Below, piece after piece: positions 1 through 11,936 of a stretch of 15,570 nt of DNA. A program made the translations under genes and the position numbers. Origin of the DNA: JABDPF01 sp036351055 (GTDB taxonomy: Bacteria; Pseudomonadota; Gammaproteobacteria; Xanthomonadales; SZUA-36). The stretch lies in contig JAZBOH010000236.1 in NCBI GenBank assembly GCA_036351055.1, positions 1-15,570 on the forward strand. Direction: 5' to 3'. Below the pieces are notes generated by a model that did not search any database, had not been told where the DNA came from, and worked only from the letters and a program-made list of their open reading frames with translations. The stretch's first letter is position 1; each line of letters begins with the position of its first letter.

Positions 1-27
1 GGGGTTCGAGTCCCTCCTGGCCTGCCA
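1..27 (+). tRNA. 3' end of tRNA, probably tRNA-Trp (partial)
   Basis: The first bases read as a T-stem and loop (GGGG TTCGAGT CCCT), followed by a seven-base acceptor strand (CTGGCCT), a discriminator G and an encoded CCA at 25-27. The acceptor implies a 5' end AGGCCAG outside the window. The anticodon is not visible. The tryptophan assignment rests on the location just before secE, where gammaproteobacteria usually carry tRNA-Trp, and on my recollection of the acceptor sequence. Only 34 bases separate it from secE, so the tRNA and secE-nusG may share a transcript. Confidence 0.75.
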
Positions 28-61
28 CTGAACGAGTCTGCCGGGGAAGAAAGACTGGGAT

Positions 62-439
62 ATGAAAGCTAAAGAACAGACAGCCAAGCCACAGATCGTC
101 AACACCATGCTGCTCGTTTTGGCGACGGCGTTGTTGATTGCAGGCGTGGGTGCTTACTACTGGTTCCAGGACCTGGCGATAACGCCGGTCCGGGTAGTAG
201 CGCTTATCGTCGTGGCGGTAATTGCTTCATTGATTGCCGCCCAGTCCGATTCCGGTGCGGCCTTTTTCCGTTTCCTCAAGGAAGCGGATATCGAACGGCG
301 TAAAGTCGTTTGGCCGACGCACCAGGAAACACTGCAGACCGCTTTGATGGTCGTGATCGTCACGATTCTCATCTCCCTGTTCCTGGCTGGAGTCGACTGG
401 ATGCTTGGCGCCGCGATTCGCGCACTGGTCGGGGGTTGA
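62..439 (+). CDS. secE: Preprotein translocase subunit SecE
   Basis: SecE is the essential small inner-membrane subunit that clamps SecY in the SecYEG protein-export channel. The 125-residue protein has three hydrophobic segments at about residues 14-33, 43-60 and 92-111, the three-span form found in enteric and related gammaproteobacteria (E. coli SecE is 127 residues). Between spans two and three lies the family signature RKVVWPTHQET (80-90), part of the conserved cytoplasmic amphipathic region that contacts SecY. The ATG at 62 gives the expected length. A GGGGA lies rather far upstream (43-47) and a GGGA sits almost against the ATG, so the ribosome binding site is not ideal. nusG starts three bases after the stop codon, the usual secE-nusG pairing. 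Confidence 0.97.
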   Translation: MKAKEQTAKPQIVNTMLLVLATALLIAGVGAYYWFQDLAITPVRVVALIVVAVIASLIAAQSDSGAAFFRFLKEADIERRKVVWPTHQETLQTALMVVIVTILISLFLAGVDWMLGAAIRALVGG

Positions 440-442
440 TGG

Positions 443-976
443 ATGGCTAAGCGTTGGTACGTTGTACACGCCTATTCCGGTTTTGAGAAACAGGTCAAGC
501 GTTCCCTGGAAGACCGCATCGAACGCGCCGAGATGCAGGAATTGTTCGGGCAGGTCCTGGTGCCGACCGAAGAGGTCGTCGAAATGAAGGGCGGTCAGAA
601 ACGCCGCTCAGACCGCAAGTTTTTCCCCGGCTACGTGCTGGTGGAGATGGAAATGACGGATGAAACCTGGCACCTGGTCAAAGACGTGCCGAAAGTGATG
701 GGTTTCATTGGCGGAACCGCTGACCGGCCTGCGCCGATCACGGAACGCGAAGCCGATGCGATTCTGAACCGTGTTCAGGAAGGCGTCGACAAGCCGCGGC
801 CGAAGGTTCTGTTCGAGCCGGGTGAAATGGTCCGTGTGGTTGATGGGCCATTTAACGATTTCAATGGCGTGGTCGAAGAAGTCGATTACGACAAGAGTCG
901 CCTGAAAGTGGCGGTATTGATTTTTGGTCGCTCCACACCAGTGGAGCTGGAATTCCATCAAGTCGAAAAGGCTTGA
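443..976 (+). CDS. nusG: Transcription termination/antitermination factor NusG
   Basis: NusG binds the RNA polymerase clamp, suppresses pausing, and links polymerase to Rho or to the ribosome through S10. The 177-residue protein (E. coli 181) shows an N-terminal NGN domain beginning KRWYVVHAYSGFEKQV and including FFPGYV (60-65), a linker at about 113-123, and a C-terminal KOW domain with GEMVRVVDGPFNDFNG (127-142). The ATG at 443 lies just after the secE stop, so translation is probably coupled. A second ATG at 439 overlaps the secE stop but runs into TAA after three codons and can be excluded. The gene is followed by a 160-base structured gap before rplK. Confidence 0.98.
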   Translation: MAKRWYVVHAYSGFEKQVKRSLEDRIERAEMQELFGQVLVPTEEVVEMKGGQKRRSDRKFFPGYVLVEMEMTDETWHLVKDVPKVMGFIGGTADRPAPITEREADAILNRVQEGVDKPRPKVLFEPGEMVRVVDGPFNDFNGVVEEVDYDKSRLKVAVLIFGRSTPVELEFHQVEKA

Positions 977-1136
977 TGACAAGCGCCTGGCGCGCGCTTC
1001 TTTCATCGCAAGCGATGAAAACCGTCCCCGCCAGGCAACACTAAGGAGTTTGCTCCTGGCGCTGCGCGCCAAACGCAAACATTTACGGGAAGCTTCGGTA
1101 TTTTGTGACCAAGCGTGATACCCGGGGAGAATAGAA
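977..1136 (+). promoter_or_regulatory. Structured rplK leader between nusG and rplK (candidate L1-responsive region)
   Basis: The gap is rich in perfect inverted repeats. GCCTGGCG (985-992) pairs with CGCCAGGC (1029-1036). It encloses an 8-bp hairpin TTTCATCG/CGATGAAA (1001-1008 with 1013-1020, loop CAAG), with an 8-by-8 internal loop between them. Downstream are AGGAG-TTTG-CTCCT (1044-1057) and GGCGC-TGC-GCGCC (1058-1070). GGTAT (1097-1101) can pair with ATACC (1118-1122) next to the GGGGAG ribosome binding site (1124-1129). In E. coli, ribosomal protein L1 represses rplK-rplA by binding the rplK leader, so this is the expected place for such a site. I could not assign the L1 motif to a particular hairpin, and I see no convincing promoter here. 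Confidence 0.55.
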
Positions 1137-1571
1137 ATGGCTAAGAAAGTCTCAGCTTATATCAAGCTGCAGGTGCCTGCTGGCCAGGCCAACCCGAGCC
1201 CACCTGTGGGGCCGGCCTTGGGTCAGCACGGTGTCAACATCATGGAATTCTGCAAGGCGTTCAATTCCAAGACGCAGAGCATGGAAAACGGCATGCCGAT
1301 TCCCGTGATCATCACGGTCTATGGAGATCGCAGTTTTTCATTCATCACCAAGACCCCGCCCGCGGCGGTCCTGTTGCGTAAGGCAGCCGGCATCGCGAAG
1401 GGCAGCGGCGAGCCCAATACCAAGAAAGTGGGTACGGTTACGCGCGCCCAGCTGGAGGAGATCGCGACGGCCAAAGATCCGGATCTCACGGCTGCCGATA
1501 TGGATGCAGCGGTCAGGACCATTGCCGGTTCTGCACGCAGCATGGGTCTCGAAGTCGAAGGAGTTGAATGA
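1137..1571 (+). CDS. rplK: 50S ribosomal protein L11
   Basis: L11 binds the GTPase-associated centre of 23S rRNA at the base of the L10/L12 stalk and takes part in EF-G function and the RelA stringent response. The 144-residue product (E. coli 142) has the N-terminal domain with GPALGQHGVNIMEFCKAFN (25-43) and a C-terminal rRNA-binding domain from about residue 76, ending in GSARSMGLEVEG (131-142). The proline-rich N-terminal region near residues 20-27 corresponds to the thiostrepton-site region of the family. A GGGGAG six to seven bases before the ATG supports the start. The stop codon overlaps the start of rplA, as expected for the L11-L1 unit. Confidence 0.98.
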   Translation: MAKKVSAYIKLQVPAGQANPSPPVGPALGQHGVNIMEFCKAFNSKTQSMENGMPIPVIITVYGDRSFSFITKTPPAAVLLRKAAGIAKGSGEPNTKKVGTVTRAQLEEIATAKDPDLTAADMDAAVRTIAGSARSMGLEVEGVE

Positions 1572-2266
1572 TGTCGCACGCAGGTAAAAGACTGAAGGCT
1601 ATCCGGGAACAATTGGAACCCGGCAAGGCATACGACATTGACGAAGCGCTGGCTTTGCTCAAGAGCAGCAGCAAGGTCAAGTTCAAGGAATCGGTTGACG
1701 TTTCGGTCCGTCTCGGCGTCGATCCGCGCAAATCAGACCAGAACGTCCGTGGTTCGACCGTGTTGCCGAACGGCACCGGTAAAACGGTCCGCGTGGCGGT
1801 GTTCACCCAGGGCGAAAATGCTGAAAAAGCGCTCGCCGCCGGTGCAGATGTTGTCGGCATGGATGACCTGCACGACCAGATCAAGGGCGGTGACCTGGCA
1901 TGGGACGTGGTGATCGCCACGCCGGACGCCATGCGCGTGGTTGGCAAGCTCGGCCAGGTACTGGGTCCGCGCGGCCTGATGCCGAACCCGAAAGTGGGCA
2001 CGGTTTCAACCGATGTTGAACAGGCTGTCAAGAACGCCAAGGCCGGCCAGGTCCGTTTCCGTACGGACAAGGCGGGCATCATCCACAGTACGATCGGCAA
2101 GGTTGATTTCGAGGTGGATGCGTTGAAGGGTAACTTGATTGCGCTGCTTACCGACCTGAACAAGCTGAAGCCTGCTTCGGCCAAGGGCACCTATCTGCAG
2201 AAGGTGGCTTTGTCCACCACGATGGGCCCGGGCATCCAGATTGATAGAGCGACTCTCGATCTCTGA
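1571..2266 (+). CDS. rplA: 50S ribosomal protein L1
   Basis: L1 forms the mobile L1 stalk beside the ribosomal E site and, in E. coli, is the translational repressor of its own L11-L1 operon. The product is 231 residues (E. coli 234). Conserved blocks include ESVDVSVRLGVDPRKSDQN near the N-terminus, GQVLGPRGLMPNPKVGTV in domain II, and STTMGPGIQID near the end. There are two adjacent in-frame ATGs, at 1568 and 1571. I prefer 1571 because AAGGAG (1558-1563) then lies seven bases away, against four for 1568. With either start the gene overlaps the rplK stop codon, so the two are translationally coupled. Confidence 0.97.
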   Translation: MSHAGKRLKAIREQLEPGKAYDIDEALALLKSSSKVKFKESVDVSVRLGVDPRKSDQNVRGSTVLPNGTGKTVRVAVFTQGENAEKALAAGADVVGMDDLHDQIKGGDLAWDVVIATPDAMRVVGKLGQVLGPRGLMPNPKVGTVSTDVEQAVKNAKAGQVRFRTDKAGIIHSTIGKVDFEVDALKGNLIALLTDLNKLKPASAKGTYLQKVALSTTMGPGIQIDRATLDL

Positions 2267-2537
2267 GGGGCATAGATAAACAGAATTTGCTCACCCCGCT
2301 ATCAAGGGGGTGATAAATGGACGGGCTGCCCTGGCCGATGTTTGGCCGGGATAGACCGTCAGAGACCGCAGGTGTGGTAGGCCTCCGCCCGGACGGGGAG
2401 GGAAACCGCTTAAGCGTGAACCGGGAAACCGGTCACAGCCTGCGCAGATGGTGGCAGCCCCGTTAAAGATTTGGGGTCACCACTGGTAACGGGTCGAATG
2501 TCCGGGTAACCGGTCACAAGACTACAGGAGGTAACCA
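2267..2537 (+). promoter_or_regulatory. rplJ leader with ribosomal protein L10(L12) binding element
   Basis: The core at about 2351-2455 matches what I remember of the E. coli rplJ leader bound by the L10(L12) complex. AGACCGCAGGTG (2363-2374) faces CCTGCGCAGATGGTG (2439-2453); CGCAGG (2367-2372) pairs with CCTGCG (2439-2444), and the flanking GA/AGA bases sit where the kink-turn-like bulge occurs. Upstream are two further hairpins: TCACCCC/GGGGTGA (2291-2297 with 2307-2313) and CCTGGCC/GGCCGGG (2330-2336 with 2344-2350, one G-U pair). Two nearly identical GNRA-loop hairpins occur at 2421-2432 and 2502-2513. AGGAGGT (2526-2532) is a strong ribosome binding site five bases before rplJ. Binding is expected to repress rplJ and, through coupling, rplL. 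Confidence 0.85.
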
Positions 2538-3065
2538 ATGGCGCTCAATATTGAGCAAAAGAAAGCAGTAGTAGCCGAGGTGGCCGATGTGGCCAGCAAG
2601 GCGCTTGCCGCTGTCGCCGCAGAGTATCGAGGCCTGACCGTCGAGGAAATGACCGAATTGCGTGCCAAGGCGCGTGAAGGCGGCGTTTTCCTTAAGGTCG
2701 CCAAGAATACGCTGGTGCGACGTGCCGTTGAGGGTACCGAGTACGAATGCATGCAGGAATCGCTGACAGGACCACTCCTGTTCGCATTCAGCATGGATGA
2801 CCCTGGTGCTGCAGCACGTCTGGTCAAGGATTATTCCAAAGACCATGATCATCTCATCGCGAAACTGGTTTCCGTGGGTGGGCAGTTGTACGACGCTTCC
2901 GAATTGGAACGTCTGTCCAGCTTGCCGACATACGACCAGGCTATCGCGATCCTGATGGGCGTGATGAAAGCACCGGTCGAGAAGTTCGTGCGCCCCCTCG
3001 CCGAGCCGCATGCGAAGCTCGTCCGAACGGTTGCAGCCGTGCGTGACGCGAAAGAAGCTGCTTGA
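2538..3065 (+). CDS. rplJ: 50S ribosomal protein L10
   Basis: L10 anchors the L12 dimers to the ribosome, forming the stalk that recruits translation GTPases, and in complex with L12 autoregulates the operon. The product is 175 residues, ten longer than in E. coli. The N-terminal rRNA-binding domain shows EYRGLTVEEMTELRAKAREG (29-48) and VAKNTLVRRAVEG (54-66). The C-terminal part from about residue 130 is helical and would carry L12, with MGVMKAPVEKFVRPL followed by an Ala/Lys-rich tail. The start is fixed by a strong AGGAGGT at five bases. The gene follows its own structured leader, and rplL comes 62 bases downstream. Confidence 0.97.
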   Translation: MALNIEQKKAVVAEVADVASKALAAVAAEYRGLTVEEMTELRAKAREGGVFLKVAKNTLVRRAVEGTEYECMQESLTGPLLFAFSMDDPGAAARLVKDYSKDHDHLIAKLVSVGGQLYDASELERLSSLPTYDQAIAILMGVMKAPVEKFVRPLAEPHAKLVRTVAAVRDAKEAA

Positions 3066-3127
3066 TTTTAATTTGAACCAATTAGTGGGTTTTTGACCCC
3101 CGATTAACAAAACATACGGAGACGACA

Positions 3128-3508
3128 ATGGCCGTTTCAAAAGAAGACATCCTGGAAACAATTTCCAACATGAGCGTGATGGACGTGGTTGAGCTCATCG
3201 AAGCTATGGAAGAGAAGTTCGGCGTTTCTGCCGCAGCACCCGTTGCTGTAGCTGCCGGACCGGCCGCAGGCGGCGAAGCCGCTGCAGCCGAAGAACAGAC
3301 TGAGTTCGACGTGGTTCTCGCGTCTTTCGGTTCCCAGAAAGTACCGGTGATCAAGGTTGTACGTGAACTTACCGGTCTGGGTCTGAAAGAAGCCAAGGAC
3401 CTGGTTGAAGGCGCGCCCGCCGCCGTCAAGGAAGGCGTTGGCAAAGACGAAGCCGAAGAAGTCAAGAAGAAACTCGAAGCAGCTGGCGCTACTGTCGAGG
3501 TTAAGTAA
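3128..3508 (+). CDS. rplL: 50S ribosomal protein L7/L12
   Basis: L12 is the multicopy stalk protein whose C-terminal domains contact EF-Tu, EF-G, IF2 and RF3. The 126-residue product (E. coli 121) has an N-terminal dimerisation domain (about 1-33), an Ala/Gly-rich flexible hinge (about 34-56) and a globular C-terminal domain with EFDVVLASFG (59-68) and GLGLKEAKDLVEGAP (83-97), the GTPase-contacting face. GGAG (3118-3121) lies six bases before the ATG. I see only a weak 4-bp hairpin in the 62 bases between rplJ and rplL, so no separate control is evident there. Confidence 0.98.
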   Translation: MAVSKEDILETISNMSVMDVVELIEAMEEKFGVSAAAPVAVAAGPAAGGEAAAAEEQTEFDVVLASFGSQKVPVIKVVRELTGLGLKEAKDLVEGAPAAVKEGVGKDEAEEVKKKLEAAGATVEVK

Positions 3509-3516
3509 ATCTTCTT

Positions 3517-3588
3517 CCCTGGTTTCCAGGGCTAGAAAGGAAATGGGCTGGGGGCAAACGCCTCCGGCCTGTTTCTGCTTGTATTTTT
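3517..3588 (+). terminator. Candidate partial terminator (attenuator) between rplL and rpoB
   Basis: A small perfect hairpin CCCTGG-TTT-CCAGGG (3517-3531) comes eight bases after rplL. It is followed by a stronger one in which GGCTGGGGGC (3546-3555) pairs with GCCTCCGGCC (3560-3569) across an AAAC loop. That is ten base pairs including two G-U pairs. A T-rich but interrupted stretch (3570-3588) follows. In E. coli a leaky terminator and an RNase III site in this same gap lower rpoBC expression relative to the ribosomal genes. The position and shape here fit that role. The broken T tract suggests partial termination, and its strength cannot be judged by eye. Confidence 0.55.
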
Positions 3589-3620
3589 GTAAGTATTGAT
3601 CGAACGGGCGGAATCAGAGC

Positions 3621-6600
3621 ATGAGTTATTCTTTCACCGAAAAAAAGCGCATCCGTAAGGATTTCGGTAAACGCAGGTCCATCCTGGACGTGCCTTACCT
3701 GCTCCAGACGCAAATTCGCTCCTACGAGGAGTTTCTGCAACTGGATACCCCAGCGGATGACCGACGGGAACGCGGCCTTCATGGCGCATTGAAATCGGTT
3801 TTTCCGATTGTAGCCTATTCCGGCAACGCCGCACTTGAATATGTCAGCTACAAGCTGGGCGACCCGGTATTCGACGTGAAAGAGTGCAAACTGCGCGGCA
3901 TGTCGTACGGTGCCCCGCTGCGCGTCAAGGTCCGGCTCGTCATTTATGACAAGGAAAGTTCTGCCAAGCAGAAGCCGGTCAAGTACGTCAAGGAACAGGA
4001 GGTCTACATGGGCGACCTGCCCCTGATGACCGAAACCGGCACGTTTATTGTCAACGGCACCGAGCGCGTTATCGTCTCTCAGCTGCACCGTTCACCGGGC
4101 GTGTTCTATGACCATGACCGGGGCAAGACCCATTCCAGCGGTAAACTGCTGTTTTCCGCACGGGTCATTCCGTACCGTGGTTCCTGGCTGGATTTCGAAT
4201 TCGACCCGAAAGACGCCATTTTCACGCGAATCGATCGCCGCCGGAAACTGCCGGTAACGATCCTGCTGCGTGCGCTGGGCATGAGCAACGAGGAAATCCT
4301 CGACACGTTCTTCGAGACCAGTAACGTCACGCTGCTGAAAGGCGGCGCCAAGCTCGAACTGATCCCCGAGCGCCTGCGCGGAGAGACCGCGTATTTTGAC
4401 ATCCGCAGCAAGACCGGCAAGGTCCTGGTGCCGAACGGAAAGCGTATCACCGCCCGTCATGTAAAAATGATCGAAGAAGCCGGTGTCAAGGCGCTGGAAG
4501 TACCCGATGAGTACCTGGAAGGGAAAATCATCGCCCACGATGTCGTCGACAAACAGTCCGGCGAGGTGCTGGCCCTGGCCAATGCTGAAATCACACCGGA
4601 ACTGCTCGAGGTTCTGCGTGAGGCGAAAATCAAGAAATTCGAGATCCTTTACGTCAACGACCTCGACCAGGGGCCGTACATTTCGAACACCCTGAATATC
4701 GACGTCACCAAGAACGAACTCGAGGCGCTGGTGGAAATCTACCGCATGATGCGCCCGGGCGAGCCGCCCACCAAGGATGCGGCCCAGAACCTGTTCAAGA
4801 ACCTGTTTTTCACGGAAGAGCGCTACGACCTTTCCGCCGTTGGCCGTATGAAGTTCAACCGCCGTGTGGGGCGCAAGGAAGTCGAAGGCTCCGGCGTGCT
4901 GGACCGCGAAGACATCCTCGAAGTGCTACGTGTGCTGATTGATATCCGCAACGGCAAGGGCAGCGTCGATGACATCGACCACCTGGGCAACCGCCGTGTG
5001 CGCAGTGTCGGCGAAATGGCCGAAAACGTATTCCGTGTCGGCCTGGTCCGCGTTGAACGCGCCGTTCGCGAGCGCCTGTCCGTCGCCGAGAGCGAGGGTC
5101 TGTCACCGCAGGAATTGATCAATGCCAAGCCGGTTGCTGCAGCGGTCAAGGAATTTTTTGGATCTTCACAGCTCAGCCAGTTCATGGATCAGAACAACCC
5201 GCTGTCGGAAGTCACGCACAAACGCCGTGTGTCCGCGCTCGGTCCTGGCGGCCTGACCCGCGAACGTGCCGGGTTCGAGGTGCGCGATGTGCACCCGACT
5301 CATTATGGCCGGGTATGCCCGATTGAAACGCCTGAAGGCCCGAATATCGGCCTGATCAACTCGCTGGCCGTGTACGCGCGAACCAACGACTACGGGTTTC
5401 TCGAGACGCCTTACCGCAAGGTGGCGAACAGTAAGGTGACGCAGGAGGTGGATTACCTCTCGGCCATCGAAGAAGGTGACTTCGTGATCGCCCAGGCCAA
5501 CGCCGAACTGGATAAGAACGGCAAGTTCGTGCAGGACTTCGTGCCCTGCCGCCACATGGGTGAGTCCATGCTCAAGGAGCCGCACGAAATCAGCTACATG
5601 GACGTGTCACCGAAACAGATCGTTTCCGTGGCCGCTTCCCTGGTGCCCTTCCTGGAGCACGATGACGCCAACCGCGCCCTGATGGGTTCCAACATGCAGC
5701 GCCAGGCGGTGCCGACGCTCAAGGCGGACAAGCCGCTGGTCGGAACCGGCATGGAGCGCAGCGTTGCAACCGACTCCGGCGTCACGGCGGTTGCAAAACG
5801 AGGCGGCATCGTCGACCAGGTCGACGCCGGCCGCATCGTGGTTCGCGCCAACGAGGAAGAAGTCCCGGTTGGCGACCCGGGCGTCGACATTTACAACCTG
5901 ACCAAGTATCAGCGCTCCAACCAGAACACCTGCATGAACCAGCGTCCGCTGGTGCGTGTCGGCGACCTGGTTTCAAGCGGTGACGTACTGGCCGATGGTC
6001 CGTCGACGGACCTGGGTGAATTGGCGCTGGGCCAGAACATGCTGGTCGCCTTCATGCCCTGGAACGGCTACAACTTCGAAGACTCCATCCTGATTTCCGA
6101 GCGCGTGGTTCAGGAAGACCGCTACACCACGATCCATATCGAGGAACTGACCTGCGTGGCCCGCGATACCAAGCTGGGTTCGGAGGAAGTAACGGCGGAC
6201 ATCCCGAACGTCGGCGAGCACAACCTGAACAAGCTGGACCAGTCCGGTATCGTTTATATCGGCGCCGAAGTGAGTGCCGGTGACATCCTGGTTGGCAAGG
6301 TCACGCCCAAGGGCGAAACCCAGCTGACGCCGGAAGAGAAACTGCTGCGTGCCATCTTCGGCGAGAAAGCCTCCGACGTGAAAGATACTTCACTGCGCGT
6401 CCCGAGCGGCATGGACGGCACGGTTATCGACGTGCAGGTCTTTACCCGCGATGGCGTCGAAAAAGACGACCGTGCGATCTCGATCGAAAAGGAACAGCTG
6501 CGCCAGGTTCGCAAGGACCTCGACGACCAGCTCCGCATCGTCGAAAACGCCATTTACCAGCGTATCGAAAACGCGCTGGTGGGCAACGCCGTCAACAAGG

Positions 6601-7700
6601 GTCCGAAGCTCAAGAAAGGCGACAAGCTCAAGGTCTCTTACCTGTCCGGCCTGGACCGCGAGGACTGGTTCAAGCTGCGCATGGCCAATGACGAGCTGAA
6701 TGAACTGCTCGAGCAGATGGCCGACCAGCTGAAAGAACAGCGCAAGGGTTTCGATGCCCGCTTCGAAGAGAAGAAGGGCAAGATCACCCAGGGTGATGAC
6801 CTCGCGCCGGGCGTACTGAAGATGGTCAAGGTCTACATGGCCGTCAAGCGCCGCATCCAGCCTGGCGACAAGATGGCCGGCCGTCACGGTAACAAGGGTG
6901 TGATCTCGATGATCGTGCCGACCGAGGACATGCCTTACATGGAAGACGGTACGCCGGTCGATATCGTGCTGAACCCGCTGGGTGTACCTTCCCGAATGAA
7001 TATCGGGCAGGTGCTGGAAACGCACCTCGGCTGGGCCGCCAAGGGCCTCGGTATCCGTATTGGCGACATGATGGAACAGAAAGCCGGTGTTCCCGCCATC
7101 CGCAAGTACCTGGGCCAGATCTACAACAGCGACCAGAAGGGCCGCGTGGACATGAAGGAATTCACGGACGAGGAAATCATGACCATGGCGGCGAACCTGA
7201 AAGGCGGTGTGCCGATGGCGACGCCGGTTTTTGACGGCGCCCCGGAAGCCGAGATCAAGAAGCTGCTGGAACTGGCCGGCCTGCCCGCCAGCGGGCAATG
7301 CACTCTGTACGACGGCCGCACGGGCGACCCGTTCGAGCGCCCGGTCACGGTGGGTTACATGTACATGCTGAAACTGAACCACCTGGTCGATGACAAGATG
7401 CACGCCCGCTCGACTGGCCCGTACAGCCTGGTTACCCAGCAACCGCTGGGCGGCAAGGCGCAGTTCGGTGGCCAGCGATTCGGTGAAATGGAGGTCTGGG
7501 CCCTGGAGGCCTATGGCGCCGCGTACACCTTGCAGGAAATGCTGACCGTCAAGTCCGACGACGTCAGCGGTCGAAACCAGATGTACAAGAACATTGTCGA
7601 TGGAAATCACCAGATGGCGGCGGGTATGCCCGAGTCCTTCAACGTACTCGTTAAGGAAATCCGTTCACTGGGCATCAACATCGAACTTGAAGAATCCTGA
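3621..7700 (+). CDS. rpoB: DNA-directed RNA polymerase subunit beta
   Basis: RpoB forms one pincer of the polymerase core and part of the catalytic centre. The protein has 1359 residues (E. coli 1342) and begins MSYSFTEKKRIRKDFGKR, nearly the E. coli N-terminus, which fixes the ATG although the ribosome binding site is weak. The rifampicin-binding cluster spans about 514-540 (from GSSQLSQFMDQNNPLSE) and is wild type: Q520, D523, H533, R536 and S538 correspond to E. coli Q513, D516, H526, R529 and S531. Active-site lysines K1076 and K1084 match E. coli K1065 and K1073, within VKRRIQPGDKMAGRHGNKG. A lineage-specific insertion of the proteobacterial type occupies about 945-1045. The end GINIELEES is typical. 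rpoC begins 18 bases downstream. Confidence 0.99.
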   Translation: MSYSFTEKKRIRKDFGKRRSILDVPYLLQTQIRSYEEFLQLDTPADDRRERGLHGALKSVFPIVAYSGNAALEYVSYKLGDPVFDVKECKLRGMSYGAPLRVKVRLVIYDKESSAKQKPVKYVKEQEVYMGDLPLMTETGTFIVNGTERVIVSQLHRSPGVFYDHDRGKTHSSGKLLFSARVIPYRGSWLDFEFDPKDAIFTRIDRRRKLPVTILLRALGMSNEEILDTFFETSNVTLLKGGAKLELIPERLRGETAYFDIRSKTGKVLVPNGKRITARHVKMIEEAGVKALEVPDEYLEGKIIAHDVVDKQSGEVLALANAEITPELLEVLREAKIKKFEILYVNDLDQGPYISNTLNIDVTKNELEALVEIYRMMRPGEPPTKDAAQNLFKNLFFTEERYDLSAVGRMKFNRRVGRKEVEGSGVLDREDILEVLRVLIDIRNGKGSVDDIDHLGNRRVRSVGEMAENVFRVGLVRVERAVRERLSVAESEGLSPQELINAKPVAAAVKEFFGSSQLSQFMDQNNPLSEVTHKRRVSALGPGGLTRERAGFEVRDVHPTHYGRVCPIETPEGPNIGLINSLAVYARTNDYGFLETPYRKVANSKVTQEVDYLSAIEEGDFVIAQANAELDKNGKFVQDFVPCRHMGESMLKEPHEISYMDVSPKQIVSVAASLVPFLEHDDANRALMGSNMQRQAVPTLKADKPLVGTGMERSVATDSGVTAVAKRGGIVDQVDAGRIVVRANEEEVPVGDPGVDIYNLTKYQRSNQNTCMNQRPLVRVGDLVSSGDVLADGPSTDLGELALGQNMLVAFMPWNGYNFEDSILISERVVQEDRYTTIHIEELTCVARDTKLGSEEVTADIPNVGEHNLNKLDQSGIVYIGAEVSAGDILVGKVTPKGETQLTPEEKLLRAIFGEKASDVKDTSLRVPSGMDGTVIDVQVFTRDGVEKDDRAISIEKEQLRQVRKDLDDQLRIVENAIYQRIENALVGNAVNKGPKLKKGDKLKVSYLSGLDREDWFKLRMANDELNELLEQMADQLKEQRKGFDARFEEKKGKITQGDDLAPGVLKMVKVYMAVKRRIQPGDKMAGRHGNKGVISMIVPTEDMPYMEDGTPVDIVLNPLGVPSRMNIGQVLETHLGWAAKGLGIRIGDMMEQKAGVPAIRKYLGQIYNSDQKGRVDMKEFTDEEIMTMAANLKGGVPMATPVFDGAPEAEIKKLLELAGLPASGQCTLYDGRTGDPFERPVTVGYMYMLKLNHLVDDKMHARSTGPYSLVTQQPLGGKAQFGGQRFGEMEVWALEAYGAAYTLQEMLTVKSDDVSGRNQMYKNIVDGNHQMAAGMPESFNVLVKEIRSLGINIELEES

Positions 7701-7718
7701 TAGGGAGACGATCAGAAA

Positions 7719-11924
<4,206 letters not shown>

Positions 11925-11936
11925 GTTGTGAGACAA

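Noticed and set aside
439..450. ATG at 439 as the start of nusG
   Set aside because: It is in a different frame and meets TAA after three codons; the ATG at 443 gives the full conserved NusG N-terminus.
1099..1104. TATTTT as a -10 box for a separate rplK promoter
   Set aside because: No acceptable -35 lies 16-18 bases upstream (CAAACA), so there is no support beyond a four-of-six match.
2287..2317. Possible internal promoter TTGCTC ... GATAAA ahead of rplJ
   Set aside because: The spacing is 19 bases and both boxes match poorly. The region is better explained by the TCACCCC/GGGGTGA hairpin of the leader.
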